This document shows, piece by piece, positions 41,807 through 52,870 of a stretch of 64,000 bases of DNA. Each line of letters starts with the position of its first letter. Positions within the stretch are counted from its first letter, which is position 1. This stretch comes from Leptodactylus fallax. Lineage: Eukaryota; Chordata; Amphibia; Anura; Leptodactylidae. Below the pieces are notes generated by a model, which did not search any database, was not told where the DNA came from, and saw only the letters and a list, made by a program, of their open reading frames with translations. The translations under genes and the position numbers were made by a program. The stretch lies in NCBI GenBank assembly GCA_947044405.1, contig CAMRHE010000168.1:1557001-1621000 (forward strand). The letters are read 5' to 3'.

Positions 41807-42927
41807 TGCGGTGACCAGATGGAAGGTAACGCTGCAGTTGGGATTGCGGGGTGCAAACAGCGCAGACTTGTCACGGTCTCTGGGCACGAGGGCGCAGCGC
41901 TGGTGCTGTCCCACGTTACCACCACTGGTACCGGTGATGAGGGGGCTGCACAAATGTTGGTGGTGATTGTTCCCCCCGGGGCGCTTCCCCTATACTGTGC
42001 CGACTGGTGGTGTTTGGGGCGCCCTGATGTTGTCGGTGCAGAGTCAGACACAGAAACGGTTGTAAAGTTGAACTTTTACTTCCATGGGTGTGGAGGCACA
42101 AATGCTTAAACAGTTTCTTCAATACAAAACAACGGGGTACGCCTGGTGACACAGCAAAGTCCTGGGGTGCAGGGTAGACTTGACGAAAGGTGTTCCTAGC
42201 CCCTTATACTTCAGTGTTACAGCCCTAAGGTGCGTCTGGGCTCCTATTTGGCTCATAGGAGGATGCCCACCATGATACTAGTACATAATATTCCCCACTC
42301 ACGTTATGTGGTCCTGATAGCTCAGAGTTTGGGGGTGCAATAGTCAGGGTGGCAGGATATTCCACAGGTCTGGCCTTGGCCCCTGGATCCTGTGATACTT
42401 GCTATGGAGCACGTGTTCCAGAATGTTCTCTCCACAGTCTCATGCTGACAAGATAATGATGCTTGACTTCCTTCAGGGCGATGGCTAGGCAGACAGGGGA
42501 CAGGATCTTCTGAATAGCTGGAGTATGTCAGCTCTCCAACCTTCCTGGGCCTGTCTAGGACTTGAGATTCCTGCACTAAACTCACTGCTTTCTTCACAGG
42601 ACATCACACTTATCTCCTCACCTCCTCCTCCTAACACTCCCCACTTCTAACTCCTCACACGCAGGACCTTCCTGCAGGGGTGTTACCATGGGGACCCAGT
42701 GATCAGCTGACTCCTCCCCTTTTCCAGGCGATGTCCTCCCATTGGACATTTGGTTACTATTCAATCCTATGGGAGGTGTAATGCATGTGTGAGGCTCACT
42801 AGGTGGCGCTGTGTTGTGTGAGACTCAGGACCCCCTGCTATGTCACACAGGCTATGAAGCAACAGGAAATAATACAATGCACAGAGATCACCCTCAGCCC
42901 AGCCATAGCCAGCTCTGGGATGCCACA
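41807..42927 (-). repeat. 5' LTR of gypsy copy B
   Basis: 1,121 bp, near-identical to the 3' LTR except for one extra C in the run near 41975. Ends are TG..CA. Confidence 0.95.
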
Positions 42928-43208
42928 CTTGCATTCACATCTGTGTTCTCACAATTACGAAGCATACGAGCCACCTCCACTGCCGTATTTGTTGCGGCAG
43001 AACTGATAGACCTTGTGATGAGCCAACTTGTTGACTCTGATCTTTTGCATGGACATCCACCTCTTGGCTTTTGAATGGATGGACGGACTTCATTTTATAT
43101 TCTTGTCATGACATACACATGATGCATTTTGGCAATTTTCTTGGCTGAGAGACTGTTATTGATGAACTGGATGAAGCTGTTTCTCTTTTCTTGGGAAATC
43201 TTCTTCAT
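42928..43208 (-). pseudogene. Tc1-like transposase relic, N-terminal side
   Basis: The minus strand from the ATG at 43208 reads MKKISQEKRNSFIQF and a helix-turn-helix segment, with one stop, then a GRPR-like stretch (KPRGGCPCKR). It continues across gypsy B into 36090-36318. Typical Tc1 N-terminal architecture. Confidence 0.8.
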
Positions 43209-43215
43209 GGCTGAT

Positions 43216-43610
43216 CAGGGCCATTTTAATGCATTATGGGGCCCTGTGCAAAGTCAAAGTGGGCCCCCTATAATTTAATTTCCCTTGAACCCCTCAACCG
43301 TCAAAACAAAAGAAAACAAAGAATACTAACCGAACCTCATTCCCACAGACCTGCAGGCTTCGGCTGTAATGTTGTCTGCGGCTTTTTGATCACTGCATTT
43401 CCCTGCCGAAGGCTCAATAATGGACTATTGTATTCAACCTTATCTATGTCCTAAGGACACAGGCAGAGTTTAAATCTCTGCCTGTCGTCTGGAACAGTGG
43501 GACAGCACCCCGAAATGTGGGACTGTCCTGCTCAATTCCGGGAGGCTGAGGGGGCCCCCGCAACCATAGATCCTGATGTGGCTGCACTGTTGGCTCTTAG
43601 AGCCAAGGAC
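43216..43610. mobile_element. hAT-like end fragment (CAGGGCC type)
   Basis: CAGGGCCATTTTAATGC at 43216 and a nearby GGGGCCCTGTGCAAAG block resemble the left end of the element at 23258. No right end is found; the limit is approximate. Confidence 0.5.
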
Positions 43611-45509
43611 AACCTTATTAAATTTTAGATTTAATATATACAAAAAGAGCTTAACAAAAAGATGTATCAAAAAAGGACATATACAATGTCAAATAAAAAT
43701 GAATAAATAAAGAACAGTCCTGTTTGTAAGCCTGACTGGTAGCTTCAGCAGGAAGTAGTTGGACAGAGCCACAGGCTAATAAGCTGTATCTTTAAAATAT
43801 CTAAACCTGAATTTGCATACCTCACCCTTTTTTCAAAGACCATCAGCCCTGCCTACTTCGTGGAACCTTCCACTTGTGACTGGGATGTCATAATTTTTCT
43901 TTGTTTGACATCAGTTTTGTCTTTTAGACTGACAAGGTAGTCGGGACATCTGGAGTTGGCAGTCACACATAAAGACTTGCTGATTAGTGGCTGTCTCCAT
44001 GGAATTCCCACCCTGCTTATTCTATCACCTGCTTCTTGTGTGGTTGGTTGTGAATTGTAATTATGATACAAATTAGAATTACTGGACACAGGAAACCTTC
44101 AGTTCAGCAAGACTTACTGATACATTGAACCAACACCCTACTACGACAATGAACGACAAAATCCAAAACATAGCTAGACACAACTCATAACACAATATAA
44201 AATACTGTATGCATATTTCATCACAGCTTACATACAACAAGCCACATGTATTGTGTCAGCACACTTTTTACAGCTGCCTTTCCAAGTTTTAAAGAAGTGT
44301 CTACTAAAAGTTCAACGTTTATTTAAAATGCATGTCATTGTTTGACTCAAATTATTTGTATCTTACGTGCCCAGTAAGTTGTGCCAATATGTCACATCAC
44401 ATGTCTCATTTTTAAAAGTGGTCCAATTTTTGTCATATTTTCTGAGTTTGTCGACATTCATCTTATGACACTAATAATAAATATCTACAATTGTTTTATG
44501 ACAGTTGTATATATAGTTCACTTTTAGGAGAGATCATGATTTTTACTTTTAATAGCTAAAATATATTTATTTATAGTTTAGATAACCGTAGGGTGCTAGG
44601 GTGTGTTGAACTAACCTTTACAGAAGTGACCAGTAATATCTTGGTCATATGTATGCATCTGCCCTTATCACATATTGTCTTTACATTTCAACACTTCACT
44701 TCCATTTAAAACATACATTGCAGATAAGTGAAACAGCCTCAGCTATATAAATACCAGAAAGCACATGATAGTATGAGCTGTGCATTCTAACACTTGATGC
44801 TAAGATCATAAGTTATGGTGTCAGTTTCACACAGTTCTTAAATAGAATCCTGGTTCCGGTGTGAGCAGTCATTCTAGAAGTAGTTAGCCTGCCTGTACTT
44901 TTGTGGTTTTTTTTCCCAGATTTTATAATATGCACATTTACTTTTATTTACTGATGCTGGATGTAATGGCTGTTTTTCTTTACGGGTTCATGATAGGAGC
45001 ACAAATTAGATGTGTGAGAGTGAGGTCAGTGCTAACTGATGACTTTGTGTGCGTCATGTGCAGCAGAAGACAGTCATATGACCCAACTAAAATGCTAGGA
45101 CTTTTTGCGCAATTTGACTGGTGCAGCAGCATGACTGCCTTGGCTCACATTCATTTGAGTTTGAGTTCACTGTCACATCAAAATTGCAGATAAAAATAAC
45201 ATTGTGTGACACTTTGGAGATACAATCAAGCATCTTCAAAAGTAGCTAAGAAGGTGTAAATGTACAGTAGCTATTCTGCACAAGCTTGATGCATTTTTCT
45301 TGGGAATGCAAAAAATGAAAGGCAACTCGTCATTGTTATTTTTACATTTTCTTACATTGTTACCATACAGTAAAAGAAAACTTTATTTTGTGGGTCCAAA
45401 TGAAAAGGGTGGTACCAAATTTACACACACACATTAGTACTTTAGTACAATAAAAACATGTTATATGGAGAAGATTTAATTTTGCTGTTGCCACATTCTG
45501 TAACATAAG
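43611..45509. other. Unassigned AT-rich noncoding stretch
   Basis: About 1.9 kb without recognised elements, exons or tandem repeats. A small frame at 44903-45193 has no recognisable domain. This may be low-copy host DNA. Confidence 0.45.
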
Positions 45510-45546
45510 ACGTTTTGGTCCCTAGGGAACCTTTCTCTATGTGTAT

Positions 45547-46020
45547 TGTAGAAAGTCAGAAGGTAAAATAGTGGATGGCAGATACCTTCCATTAAGGTGG
45601 CTGGTATCTGTGAGATAACTGGCTGGAGTCTGGGTCTGGGTTTTGGAAGTTGTTGCAGACCCGAGCCTATACTCCAGTCCAGGTCTTGCTGGGTGCAGCT
45701 TTGAAGAGCTAAAACTGCCCAAAAGGAAGGGGTGTGGTGGTCTCTTCTGTGTGAAGCTCTGAAACTGAAACACACTTCCTTGTGTGGAGGACAGACGCCT
45801 AACCTATCCTGTTGCATTGGTGAGCTCTGTTGATCTGTTTGTACCTGAGAATAAGGACAGTTTATGTTTTCCTGATTTTGTTCATTTATGCTGAAGCAAG
45901 CTGTTTTTGAGTTGGACTGTATGAACTGTTGGCAATAAAACTGCACGTGTGAACTGTTACCCTGCCTCCATGCGCCTATCTTACATGGGAACAAGCCACT
46001 CTAAAGGTCCCACGTTTACA
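45547..46020 (+). repeat. 5' LTR of Gmr1-like element
   Basis: Begins TGTAGAAAGTCAGAAGG and ends CACGTTTACA. An AATAAA signal (GGCAATAAAACTG) lies near 45935. It differs from the 3' LTR by several substitutions and a small indel. Confidence 0.9.
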
Positions 46021-46022
46021 TA

Positions 46023-46040
46023 TGGTAGAGGATGCGGGCA
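46023..46040 (+). other. Primer-binding site of Gmr1-like element
   Basis: TGGTAGAGGATGCGGGCA lies two bases after the LTR. It resembles the complement of the initiator tRNA-Met 3' end with a two-base gap; this assignment is tentative. Confidence 0.55.
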
Positions 46041-46348
46041 GTGCTGCCGTTGCTAGGGGCAACCACGTGCTAGTTTAAAAAGTACCAAGCCATGAATGTC
46101 TTGGGTGAAGGCTGCTACAACACTAAAGGACGACATTGGGGCCATGGACGAGTTGGTCAAACAATTAGTGCAGTCTAATGTGCAGCAACCGCTTACTAGC
46201 ACAGCGACTAGTGCCAGTAACTGCTCCACCTTCTGTGCCTGATGTCCAGAAGAAAATTTGTTCCTCACTACAGAAAATGAGTTCTGAGGATGATGTAGAG
46301 GCCTACCTAACTATTTTTGAATGAACTGCTGACAGATAGAAGTTACCC

Positions 46349-47137
46349 TTGGAGCAGTGGGCTGAGGTACTGGCTACATACCTAATAGGTGAGACACAGA
46401 AAGCCTACTATGATCTGACTGTCCAGGATTCCAAGGACTATAGAAAATTAAAAACTGAGATACTAGCTCGCCTGGGGGTCAGCGTGGCAGTCCAGGCCCA
46501 GCGGGTACAACAGTGGGTTTTTCGCCAGGACAAGCCCCCATGGTCCCAAATGTACGACCTTTTCCACCTGATTCGCAAGTGGTTACAGCCAGAGGCTCTT
46601 ACCCCAGAGCAGATGGTGGAAAGAGTAGCCATAGACCGGTATGTGCGTGCTCTCCCTGTTCCGCTGCAGCGCTGGGTTATCCAGAGAAACCCACAAAATA
46701 CAGACAACTTGGTCGACATGGTGGAGAGATATTCTTCAGCGGAGAGTTTCATCTTCTGACCCATGAGAGAGAATCCCAAGGCTCAACTTGAGGCCAGTAA
46801 AAGGTGGAATAAAGCAGCTGAGGAGCGGAAGCAAACTCCTGGATACAAGCAAGCGGAGGAACGTGAGGCCACTTCCAAACCACCGCCTCGTCAGCTAGTC
46901 TGCTGGAGGTGTCACACTCCAGATCATATTGCAGCACATTGTCCCATGAAGGCGGAGCCCATGGACTGTAGTGCGGCTCGTCGCTGCTCCATGATCGCAC
47001 ACCCAGTGTGCAGTGCTGTGCCATCTTGCCCTGGCCGACCCCAGGAGTGTCAGGTCACTATTAATGGCACCAAAGTCACTGCGCTCAGGAAGTTTGGTGA
47101 CTCTGGTCAGAGACAAGTTGTCCCCTGTCATGTGTGA
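46349..47137 (+). pseudogene. gag: Gag with SCAN-like region, zinc knuckle and protease start
   Basis: 46349-46759 encodes a capsid C-terminal region. Its sequence (WLQPEALTPEQMVERV, then a YVRALPVPLQRWV block) closely follows the SCAN domain pattern. After a frame change, 46763-47137 carries a CX2CX4HX4C knuckle (CWRCHTPDHIAAHC) and then the protease strand VTINGTKVTAL and a DSG site (GDSGQ) next to an apparent small insertion. The frame ends at 47137 and protease sequence resumes in another frame. The upstream Gag start, around 46144, is also broken. This region formed the particle core; SCAN domains are thought to derive from Gag of this group. Confidence 0.85.
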
Positions 47138-48507
47138 CCCTGGAAAAGGTGTGGGAGTTGTGTGTGTCCATGGGGATGTCAATAATTATCCCATGGCTCA
47201 TGCAAGCATGGAGACTATGTGTGGTAAAGTGTACCACCAAGTGGGAGTCATAAAGGACCTCTTATATGAAGTTATTATAGGACAGGACTTTCCTTTGTTT
47301 TGGGAACTGTGGGATAAGCTGACGTTCTCCCATGTTAAAATGTTTTCCCCAGATAATGGTATGCCTTCAAGAGATGTATCTCTAGAAAATAGTTTGCACA
47401 CCAACCTGGTTGAGGTAAATACCCATATAGCAGATGACGTTCCTCTGGTGGTGTTGGTAGGGGATGAGACTGAGACCACCTATACGGAACCAGTCTTCCC
47501 AGACCTTGAGGTATCAAGGGTTAATTTTGGGACCGCGCAGTTGCAAGATCCCACCCTGAAAACCGCATTAGAAAATGTGACAGTCCTAAATGGTGTACCG
47601 CATGAGCCAGGCGCCGACCAGCGTTATCCTTTCTTTGAGGTACATGACAATCTGCTATATTGGGTTACCAAGGCAAATGGTGAGATTGTGGAACAGTTAA
47701 TAGTTCCTAGACCTTATAGGAAAATGGTATTGGGTATGGCCCATTCGCATGTGTTAGGGGGACACCTAGCTACAGATAAGACCAGAGAACGGATTTTCCA
47801 GAGATTCTATTGGCCGGGTTGTTATAAAGATATTGAAAATTACTGTATGTCTTGTCCTACTTGCCAGGTAAATGCTCCTGTCGTACACTTCAGGAGTCCT
47901 TTGGTGCCCCTACCCATCATTGAAGTTCCGTTCGAGCGGATTGTCATGGATATCGTAGGGCCCCTGGTAAATTTGGCCAGAGGGCATCAGTACATCTTGG
48001 TAATCCTGGACTATGCTACCAGGTATCCAGAGGCAATCCCTTTGAGGAACCCCACTGCCAAGTGCATTGCTAAAGAATTGTTCCAAATATGCACTAGGGT
48101 GGGAATTCCCAACGAGATATTAACAGACCAAGGTACACCATTCATGTCTAAGTTCATGAAAGAATTGTGTAAGGCGTTAAAGATCAGGCAGTTGAGGACG
48201 TCTATATTCTATTCTCAAACCGATGGCCTAGTAGAAAGGTTCAATAAGATTTTAAAAGCTATGTTAAAAAAAAGCTGTTGAAAAAGATGGAAAAGATTGG
48301 GATTGTCTATTATCTTATTTGCTGTTCTCAATTAGGGAAGTTCCTCAAGCCTCTACAGGTTTCTCCCCATTTGAGCTTCTGTACTGTAGACATCCCCGGG
48401 GTCTCTTGGACATAGCCAAGGAAACATGGGAATCTGAGTCCACCCCATACAAAAGTGTAATTGAACATGTTGCTCAAATGCAGGAGAGGATCTCCAACCA
48501 CGTGTAA
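47120..48507 (+). pseudogene. Gmr1-like protease end and integrase
   Basis: One long open stretch (to 48281) begins with the rest of the protease (YEVIIGQDFPLFWELW) and continues into integrase. The zinc motif is HSHVLGGH..CMSCPTC. The core has IVMDIVGP, ILTDQGTPF and TDGLVERFNK, with the second Asp and the Glu 35 residues apart. A stop and frameshift after LKAMLKK near 48281 separate the C-terminal part (48319-48507, with FSPFELLYCRHPRG). It precedes RT, unlike standard Ty3/gypsy. Confidence 0.9.
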
Positions 48508-49785
48508 AGGTAAAACCTTACAGGATACCTGAGGCTCATAGGCAGATTGTTTCAGAGGAGGTGCAGAGGATGTTGTCCCTGGGAGTAATTGAGGTGTCCA
48601 AGAGCGAATGGTCTAGCCCAATTGTACTGGTTCCCAAACCCAAGGGTACTTGGCGATTCTGTAATGACTTCCGGGAAACTTAACGAGGTTTCAAAAATGG
48701 ATGGCTACCCTATGCCCCGGGTAGATGAGCTCATTGAAAGGTTGGGCCCAGCCAGGTAAATAACCACCTTAGATCTCACAAAAAGTTATTGGCAGATATC
48801 ACTAGCCAAGGACACCCGAGAGAAAACTGCGTTTTCTACTCCTGAAGGCAGTTTTCATTATGTTAGGATGCCTTTTGGTTTGAAGGGAGCCCCGGCCACC
48901 TTCCAAAGAGCAATGGATGAGATTCTCAATCCACACAAGAGCTATGCAGCAGCCTACCTAGACGATATTGTCATCTATATTCTAGACTGGGACAGCCATT
49001 TAAACAAAGTTCAGGCTGTTTTGGATGCCCTTAGGGAGGTGGGGTTCACTGCCAATCCTGAAAAATGTGCCATAGGCATGGAACAAGCTAAATATTTAGG
49101 TTATCTTGTGGGGAGAACAATAAAGTGGACGCCATACAAAATTGGCCCCGTCCCCTCACAAAAAAGCAGGTAAGGGCTTTTTTAGGTATTGTAGGCTATT
49201 ACCGGTGATTTGTGCCTAACTTCGTCAGTATGGCGGTACCTTTGTCAGACCTCACTAAGGGAAAAACTCAGTGATGGTTCGCTGGTCACCAGAGGCAGAA
49301 AGGGCCTTTCAAGATCTAAAAATAGCCCTCTGCAGACAGCCCCAGATTTCTCAAAGGACTGTATAGTCCAAACAGATGTCTCAGAGGTTGGCTTAGGAGC
49401 TGTCATGTCACAGGAGGTTAATGGGGAAGAACATCCTGTTATGTATCTAAGCCGAAAGCTAACCCCTGCCGAGAGTAATTATTCTATTGTCGAAAGAGAG
49501 AGTCTGGCTGTAAAATGGGCTCTAGACTCCTTGAGGTATTACCTGCTGGGAAGAAAATTCAGACTGGTCTCAGATCATGCTCCCTTAAAATAGATGAGTA
49601 GAAATAAGGCCAATAACGCGTGGGTGACATGCTGGTTCTTGGCTCTACAGGACTTCGACTTTGTAGTTGAGCATAGACCAGGAAAGGCCCACGTGAATGC
49701 AGATGCCTTGTCAAGTGTTCACTGTCTCTTCTTTGAAAGTGCCCAGCCCACAGGATCTGGGCAGGGAGGGGGGGGATATGTATAA
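48508..49785 (+). pseudogene. Gmr1-like reverse transcriptase and RNase H
   Basis: RT blocks in order are SSPIVLVPKPKGTWRFCNDF (48600-48670), TTLDLTKSYWQI, FGLKGAPATFQRAM and the catalytic YLDD (AAYLDDIVIY, near 48960). Frameshifts or stops lie around 48680-48760, 49130 and 49206. RNase H follows (TDVSEVGLGAV, SNYSIVERESLAVKWAL, VSDHAPLK), then one stop and the terminal HRPGKAHVNADALS. A polypurine tract at 49763-49776 follows immediately. Confidence 0.9.
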
Positions 49786-50245
49786 AGTCAGAAGGTAAAA
49801 TAGTGGATGGCAGATACCTTCCACTAAGGTGGCTGGTATCTGTGAGATAACTGGCTGGAGTCTGGGTCTGGGTTTTGGAAGTTGTTGCAGACCCGAGCCT
49901 ATATTCCAGTCCGGGTCTTGCTTTGAAGAGCTAAAACTGCCTAAAAGGAAGGGGTGTGGTGGTCTCTTCTGTGTGAAGCTCTGAAACTGAAACACACACT
50001 GCCCTGTGTGGAGGACAGACGCCTAACCTATCCTGTCGCATTGGTGAGCTCTGTTGATCCATTTGTACCTGAGAATAAGGACAGTTTATGTTTTCCTGAT
50101 TTTGTTCATTTATGCTGAAGCAAGCTGTTTTTGGAGTTGGACTGTATGAACTGTTGGCAATAAAACTGCACGTGTGAATTGTTACCCTGCCTCTATGCGC
50201 CTATCTTACATGGTAACAAGCCACTCTGAAGGTCCCGCGTTTACA
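49779..50245 (+). repeat. 3' LTR of Gmr1-like element
   Basis: 467 bp, TGTATAAAGTCAGAAGG to CGCGTTTACA, preceded by AGGGAGGGGGGGGA. Confidence 0.9.
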
Positions 50246-50316
50246 GTATCTAGAAGAGGAGAAACACTAGCAGTAAGAGCAGCCACACTTCTGAGTGCAT
50301 TACACACAAAGGTGTA

Positions 50317-51868
50317 CAGTGGGGAAAAAAAGTATTTAGTCAGCCACCAATTCTGCAAGTTCTCCCACTTAAAAATATGAGAGAGGCCTGTAATTGACAT
50401 CATAGGTAGACCTCAACTATGAGAGACAAAATGAGAAAACAAATCCAGAAAATCACATTGTCTGATTTTTAAAGAATTTATTTGCAAATTATGGTGGAAA
50501 ATAAGTATTTGGTCAATAACAAAAGTTCATCTCAATACTTTGTTATATATCCTTTGTTGGCAATGTCAGAAGTCAAATGTTTTCTGTAAGTCTTCACGAG
50601 GTTGGCACACACTGTTGCTGGTATGTTGACCCATTCCTTCATGCAGATTTCCTCTAGAGCAGTGATGTTTTGGGGCTGTTGCTGGGCAACACAGACTTTC
50701 AACTCCCTCCAAAGGTTTTCTATGGGGTTGAGATCTGGAGACTGGCTAGGCCACTCCAGGACCTTGAAATGCTTCTTAAGAAGCCACTCCTTCATTGCCC
50801 TGGCGGTGTGCTTGGGATCATTGTCATGCTGAAAGACCCAGCCACGTTTCATCTTCAATGCCCTTGCTGATGGAATGAGGTTTGCACTGCAAATCTCACG
50901 ATACATGGCCCCATTCATTCTTTCATGTACACGGATCAGTCGTCCTGGTCCCTTTGCAGAGAAACAGCCCCAAAGCATGATGTTGCCACCCACATCCTTC
51001 ACAGCAGGTATGGTGTTCTTTGGATGCAACTCAGCATTCACTCTCCTCCAAACACTACGAGTTGTGTTTCTACCAAACAGGTCTACTTTGGTTTCATCTG
51101 ACCATATGACATTCTCCCAATACTCTTCTGGAACATCCAAATGCTCTGTAGCAAACTTCAGACGGGCCCCGATATGTACTGGCTTAGTGTGTTACTGACG
51201 GTAGCCTTTGTTACGTTAGTCCCAGCTTTCTGCAGGTCATTCACTAGGTCCCGCGTGTGGTTCTGGGATTTTTGCTCACCGTTCTTGTGATAAATTTGAC
51301 CCCACGAGGTGAGATCTTGCGTGGAGCCCCTGATCGAGGGAGATTATCAGTGGTCTTGTTTGTCTTCCATTTTCTAATTATTGCTCCCACAGTTGATTTC
51401 TTCGCACCAAGCTGCTTGCCTGTTGCAGATTCAGTCTTCCCAGCCTGGTGCAGGTCTACAATTTTGTTTCTGGTGTCCTTCTACAGCTCTTTGGTCTTCA
51501 CCATAGAGGAGTTTGGAATGTGACTGTTTGAGGTTGTGGACAGGTGTCTTTTATACTGATAACAATGTCAAACAGGTGCCATTACTACAGGTAATGAGTG
51601 GAGGACAGAGGAACCTCTTAAAGAAGAAGTAACAGGTCTGTGAGAGCCAGAAATCTTGCTTGTTTGTAGGTGACCAAATACTTATTTTCCACCATAACTT
51701 GCAAATAAATTCTTAAAAAATCAAACAATGTGATTTTCTGGATTTGTTTCCTCATTTTGTCTCTCATAGTTGAGGTCTACCTATGATGTCAATTACAGGC
51801 CTCTCATCTTTTTAAATGGGAGAACTTGCAATTAGTGGCTGACTAAATACTTTTTTTTTTCCCCACTC
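50317..51868 (-). mobile_element. Tc1-like element with long (~200 bp) terminal repeats
   Basis: CAGTGGGGAAAAAAAGTA at 50317 mirrors TTTCCCCACTC ending at 51868. TA flanks it at 50315-50316 and 51869-51870. Pairing extends about 200 bp inward on both sides (long inverted repeats with internal direct repeats, as in several Tc1 lineages). The transposase on the minus strand is broken. Confidence 0.93.
50532..51504 (-). pseudogene. Tc1-like transposase, DD34E, frameshifted
   Basis: The N-terminus starts at the minus-strand ATG at 51504 (MVKTKEL, then a stop) and shows a helix-turn-helix. A frameshift lies between it and the open 202-codon C-terminal part (50532-51140). That part holds [14 protein letters not shown] and NPIENLW, with 34 residues between the second Asp and Glu, and ends in the typical NKGYITKY tail. 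Confidence 0.88.
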
Positions 51869-52129
51869 TAGCTGCTCTTACTCTTAGTGTTTGTTCTCTC
51901 CTAGCTACACATAGGCAATCCAGTATCTGAAGATGTTTCCTTAGGGACCTAAACATCACCTCTAAATTGTATTACTAAATGAATTCTCCTTATCACACAA
52001 CACTTGAGTGATGAAATGTATGTATTACTATTGTTGGCAGAGTTCCTTTCTAGGCGCCATAGTTTTTTCCTAATTGGAGTGCTGTGACATCTACAATCCC
52101 ATTTTCCAATGTCTGCTATATAAATGCCA

Positions 52130-52265
52130 GACGACCATCTCATAGATTGTAAATTCATCTGAGCAGGGCCCTCACTCTTATTGTGTGAATTGATTTATTA
52201 TTCTGTAATGTCTCATTTTATCTGTACATATACCCTATGATTTATAAAGCGCTGCAGAATAAAAT
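52130..52265 (+). repeat. Dispersed retroelement 3'-tail repeat
   Basis: A sequence of the type ATTGTAAATTCATCTGAGCA..GCGCTGCAGAATAAAATAG is a widespread amphibian repeat tail, recognised from memory. Related pieces occur at 11915-11942 with 13989, and near 21680. Confidence 0.55.
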
Positions 52266-52870
52266 AGTAAAAAAATAAAGTTATACAAAAAAAAAACAAA
52301 GTTCAAATCACCCCCCTTTTCATAGAATACACATAAAATATTTCTCCTGTACAGTAAACGTTGTAGCTAGAAAAAAAAATTGTGTCAAACCGCCATTTTT
52401 TCAATGTTTCGCCTCTGATAAAAACTTGACTTAAAAGTGATCAAAGCAATAGACATTTCCCAAAATGGCATAACAGAAAAGTACACCTGGCCCCACAAAA
52501 AAGGCGCCTTTTTTTTTTTTAGGTTAAAATGTAATAAAACGCTATAAATTTGGTATCTCCAGAATTGTACCGAAACATACAGTACAGGCGACATGTCATT
52601 TTGGCTGCAGAGTGAACACCGTAAAAGCGAAACCCATAAGAAAGTCGCACAAATGCACTTTTTCTTCAAATCCACCCCATTCTGAATTTTTTTTCCAGCT
52701 TCCCAGTACATTGTACAGAGTATTAAATGGTAGCATCATGAAGAACAATTTATCCTGCAAACATTAAACCCTCATATGGCTTTGTGAACGGAAAAATAAA
52801 AACGTTATGCGGTTTGGAAGGCATGTAGTTAAAAACAAAAATCGAAAAATTCCTCCGGCGAGAAGGGGTT
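52266..52870. repeat. Repeat family X, third copy
   Basis: This shares with 60660-61000 the blocks CCCCACAAAAAA, ATAAATTTGGTATCTCC, TTTTGGCTGCAGAGTGAAC and AAGAAAGTCGCACAAAT. It is noncoding. Confidence 0.8.

Larger units (their letters stand above)
36319..42927 (-). mobile_element. Ty3/gypsy copy B, both LTRs, RT-deleted
   Basis: This 6.6 kb element has a 5' LTR at 41807-42927, primer-binding site, gag, protease, integrase, polypurine tract and 3' LTR at 36319-37438. CTTG is duplicated at 36315-36318 and 42928-42931. The two LTRs differ at only one position that I noticed (one extra C), so insertion was recent. RT and RNase H are missing: the protease frame passes directly into integrase sequence near 39435-39442. 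The element must have moved with RT supplied by a relative, or been deleted after insertion. Confidence 0.95.
45547..50245 (+). mobile_element. Gmr1-like Ty3/gypsy element (integrase before RT)
   Basis: LTRs at 45547-46020 and 49779-50245 are flanked by GTAT (45543-45546 and 50246-50249). The order between them is gag, zinc knuckle, protease, integrase, RT, RNase H, polypurine tract. Integrase upstream of RT is the Ty1/copia-like order known in the Gmr1 group of deuterostome Ty3/gypsy elements. Gag has a SCAN-like region. Several stops and frameshifts make it defective, and LTR divergence is visible, so it is older than gypsy B. Confidence 0.92.
45510..51942. mobile_element. Small palindromic element split by two insertions
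   Basis: The left arm is 45510-45546 plus 50250-50285, and the right arm is 51869-51942. If the gypsy (45547-50249) and Tc1 (50317-51868) insertions are ignored, GTTTTGGTCCCTAGGGAAC..CTATGTGTAT..AACACTAGCAGTAAGAGCAGC mirrors GCTGCTCTTACTC..TAGCTACACATAGG..CCTTAGGGACCTAAAC. The host element is therefore a foldback MITE of roughly 200-250 bp. Confidence 0.7.

Noticed and set aside
44903..45193. 96-codon frame with a hydrophobic start, considered as a small membrane protein
   Set aside because: No homology pattern, promoter, splice or repeat support; the length is within chance expectation for AT-rich DNA.
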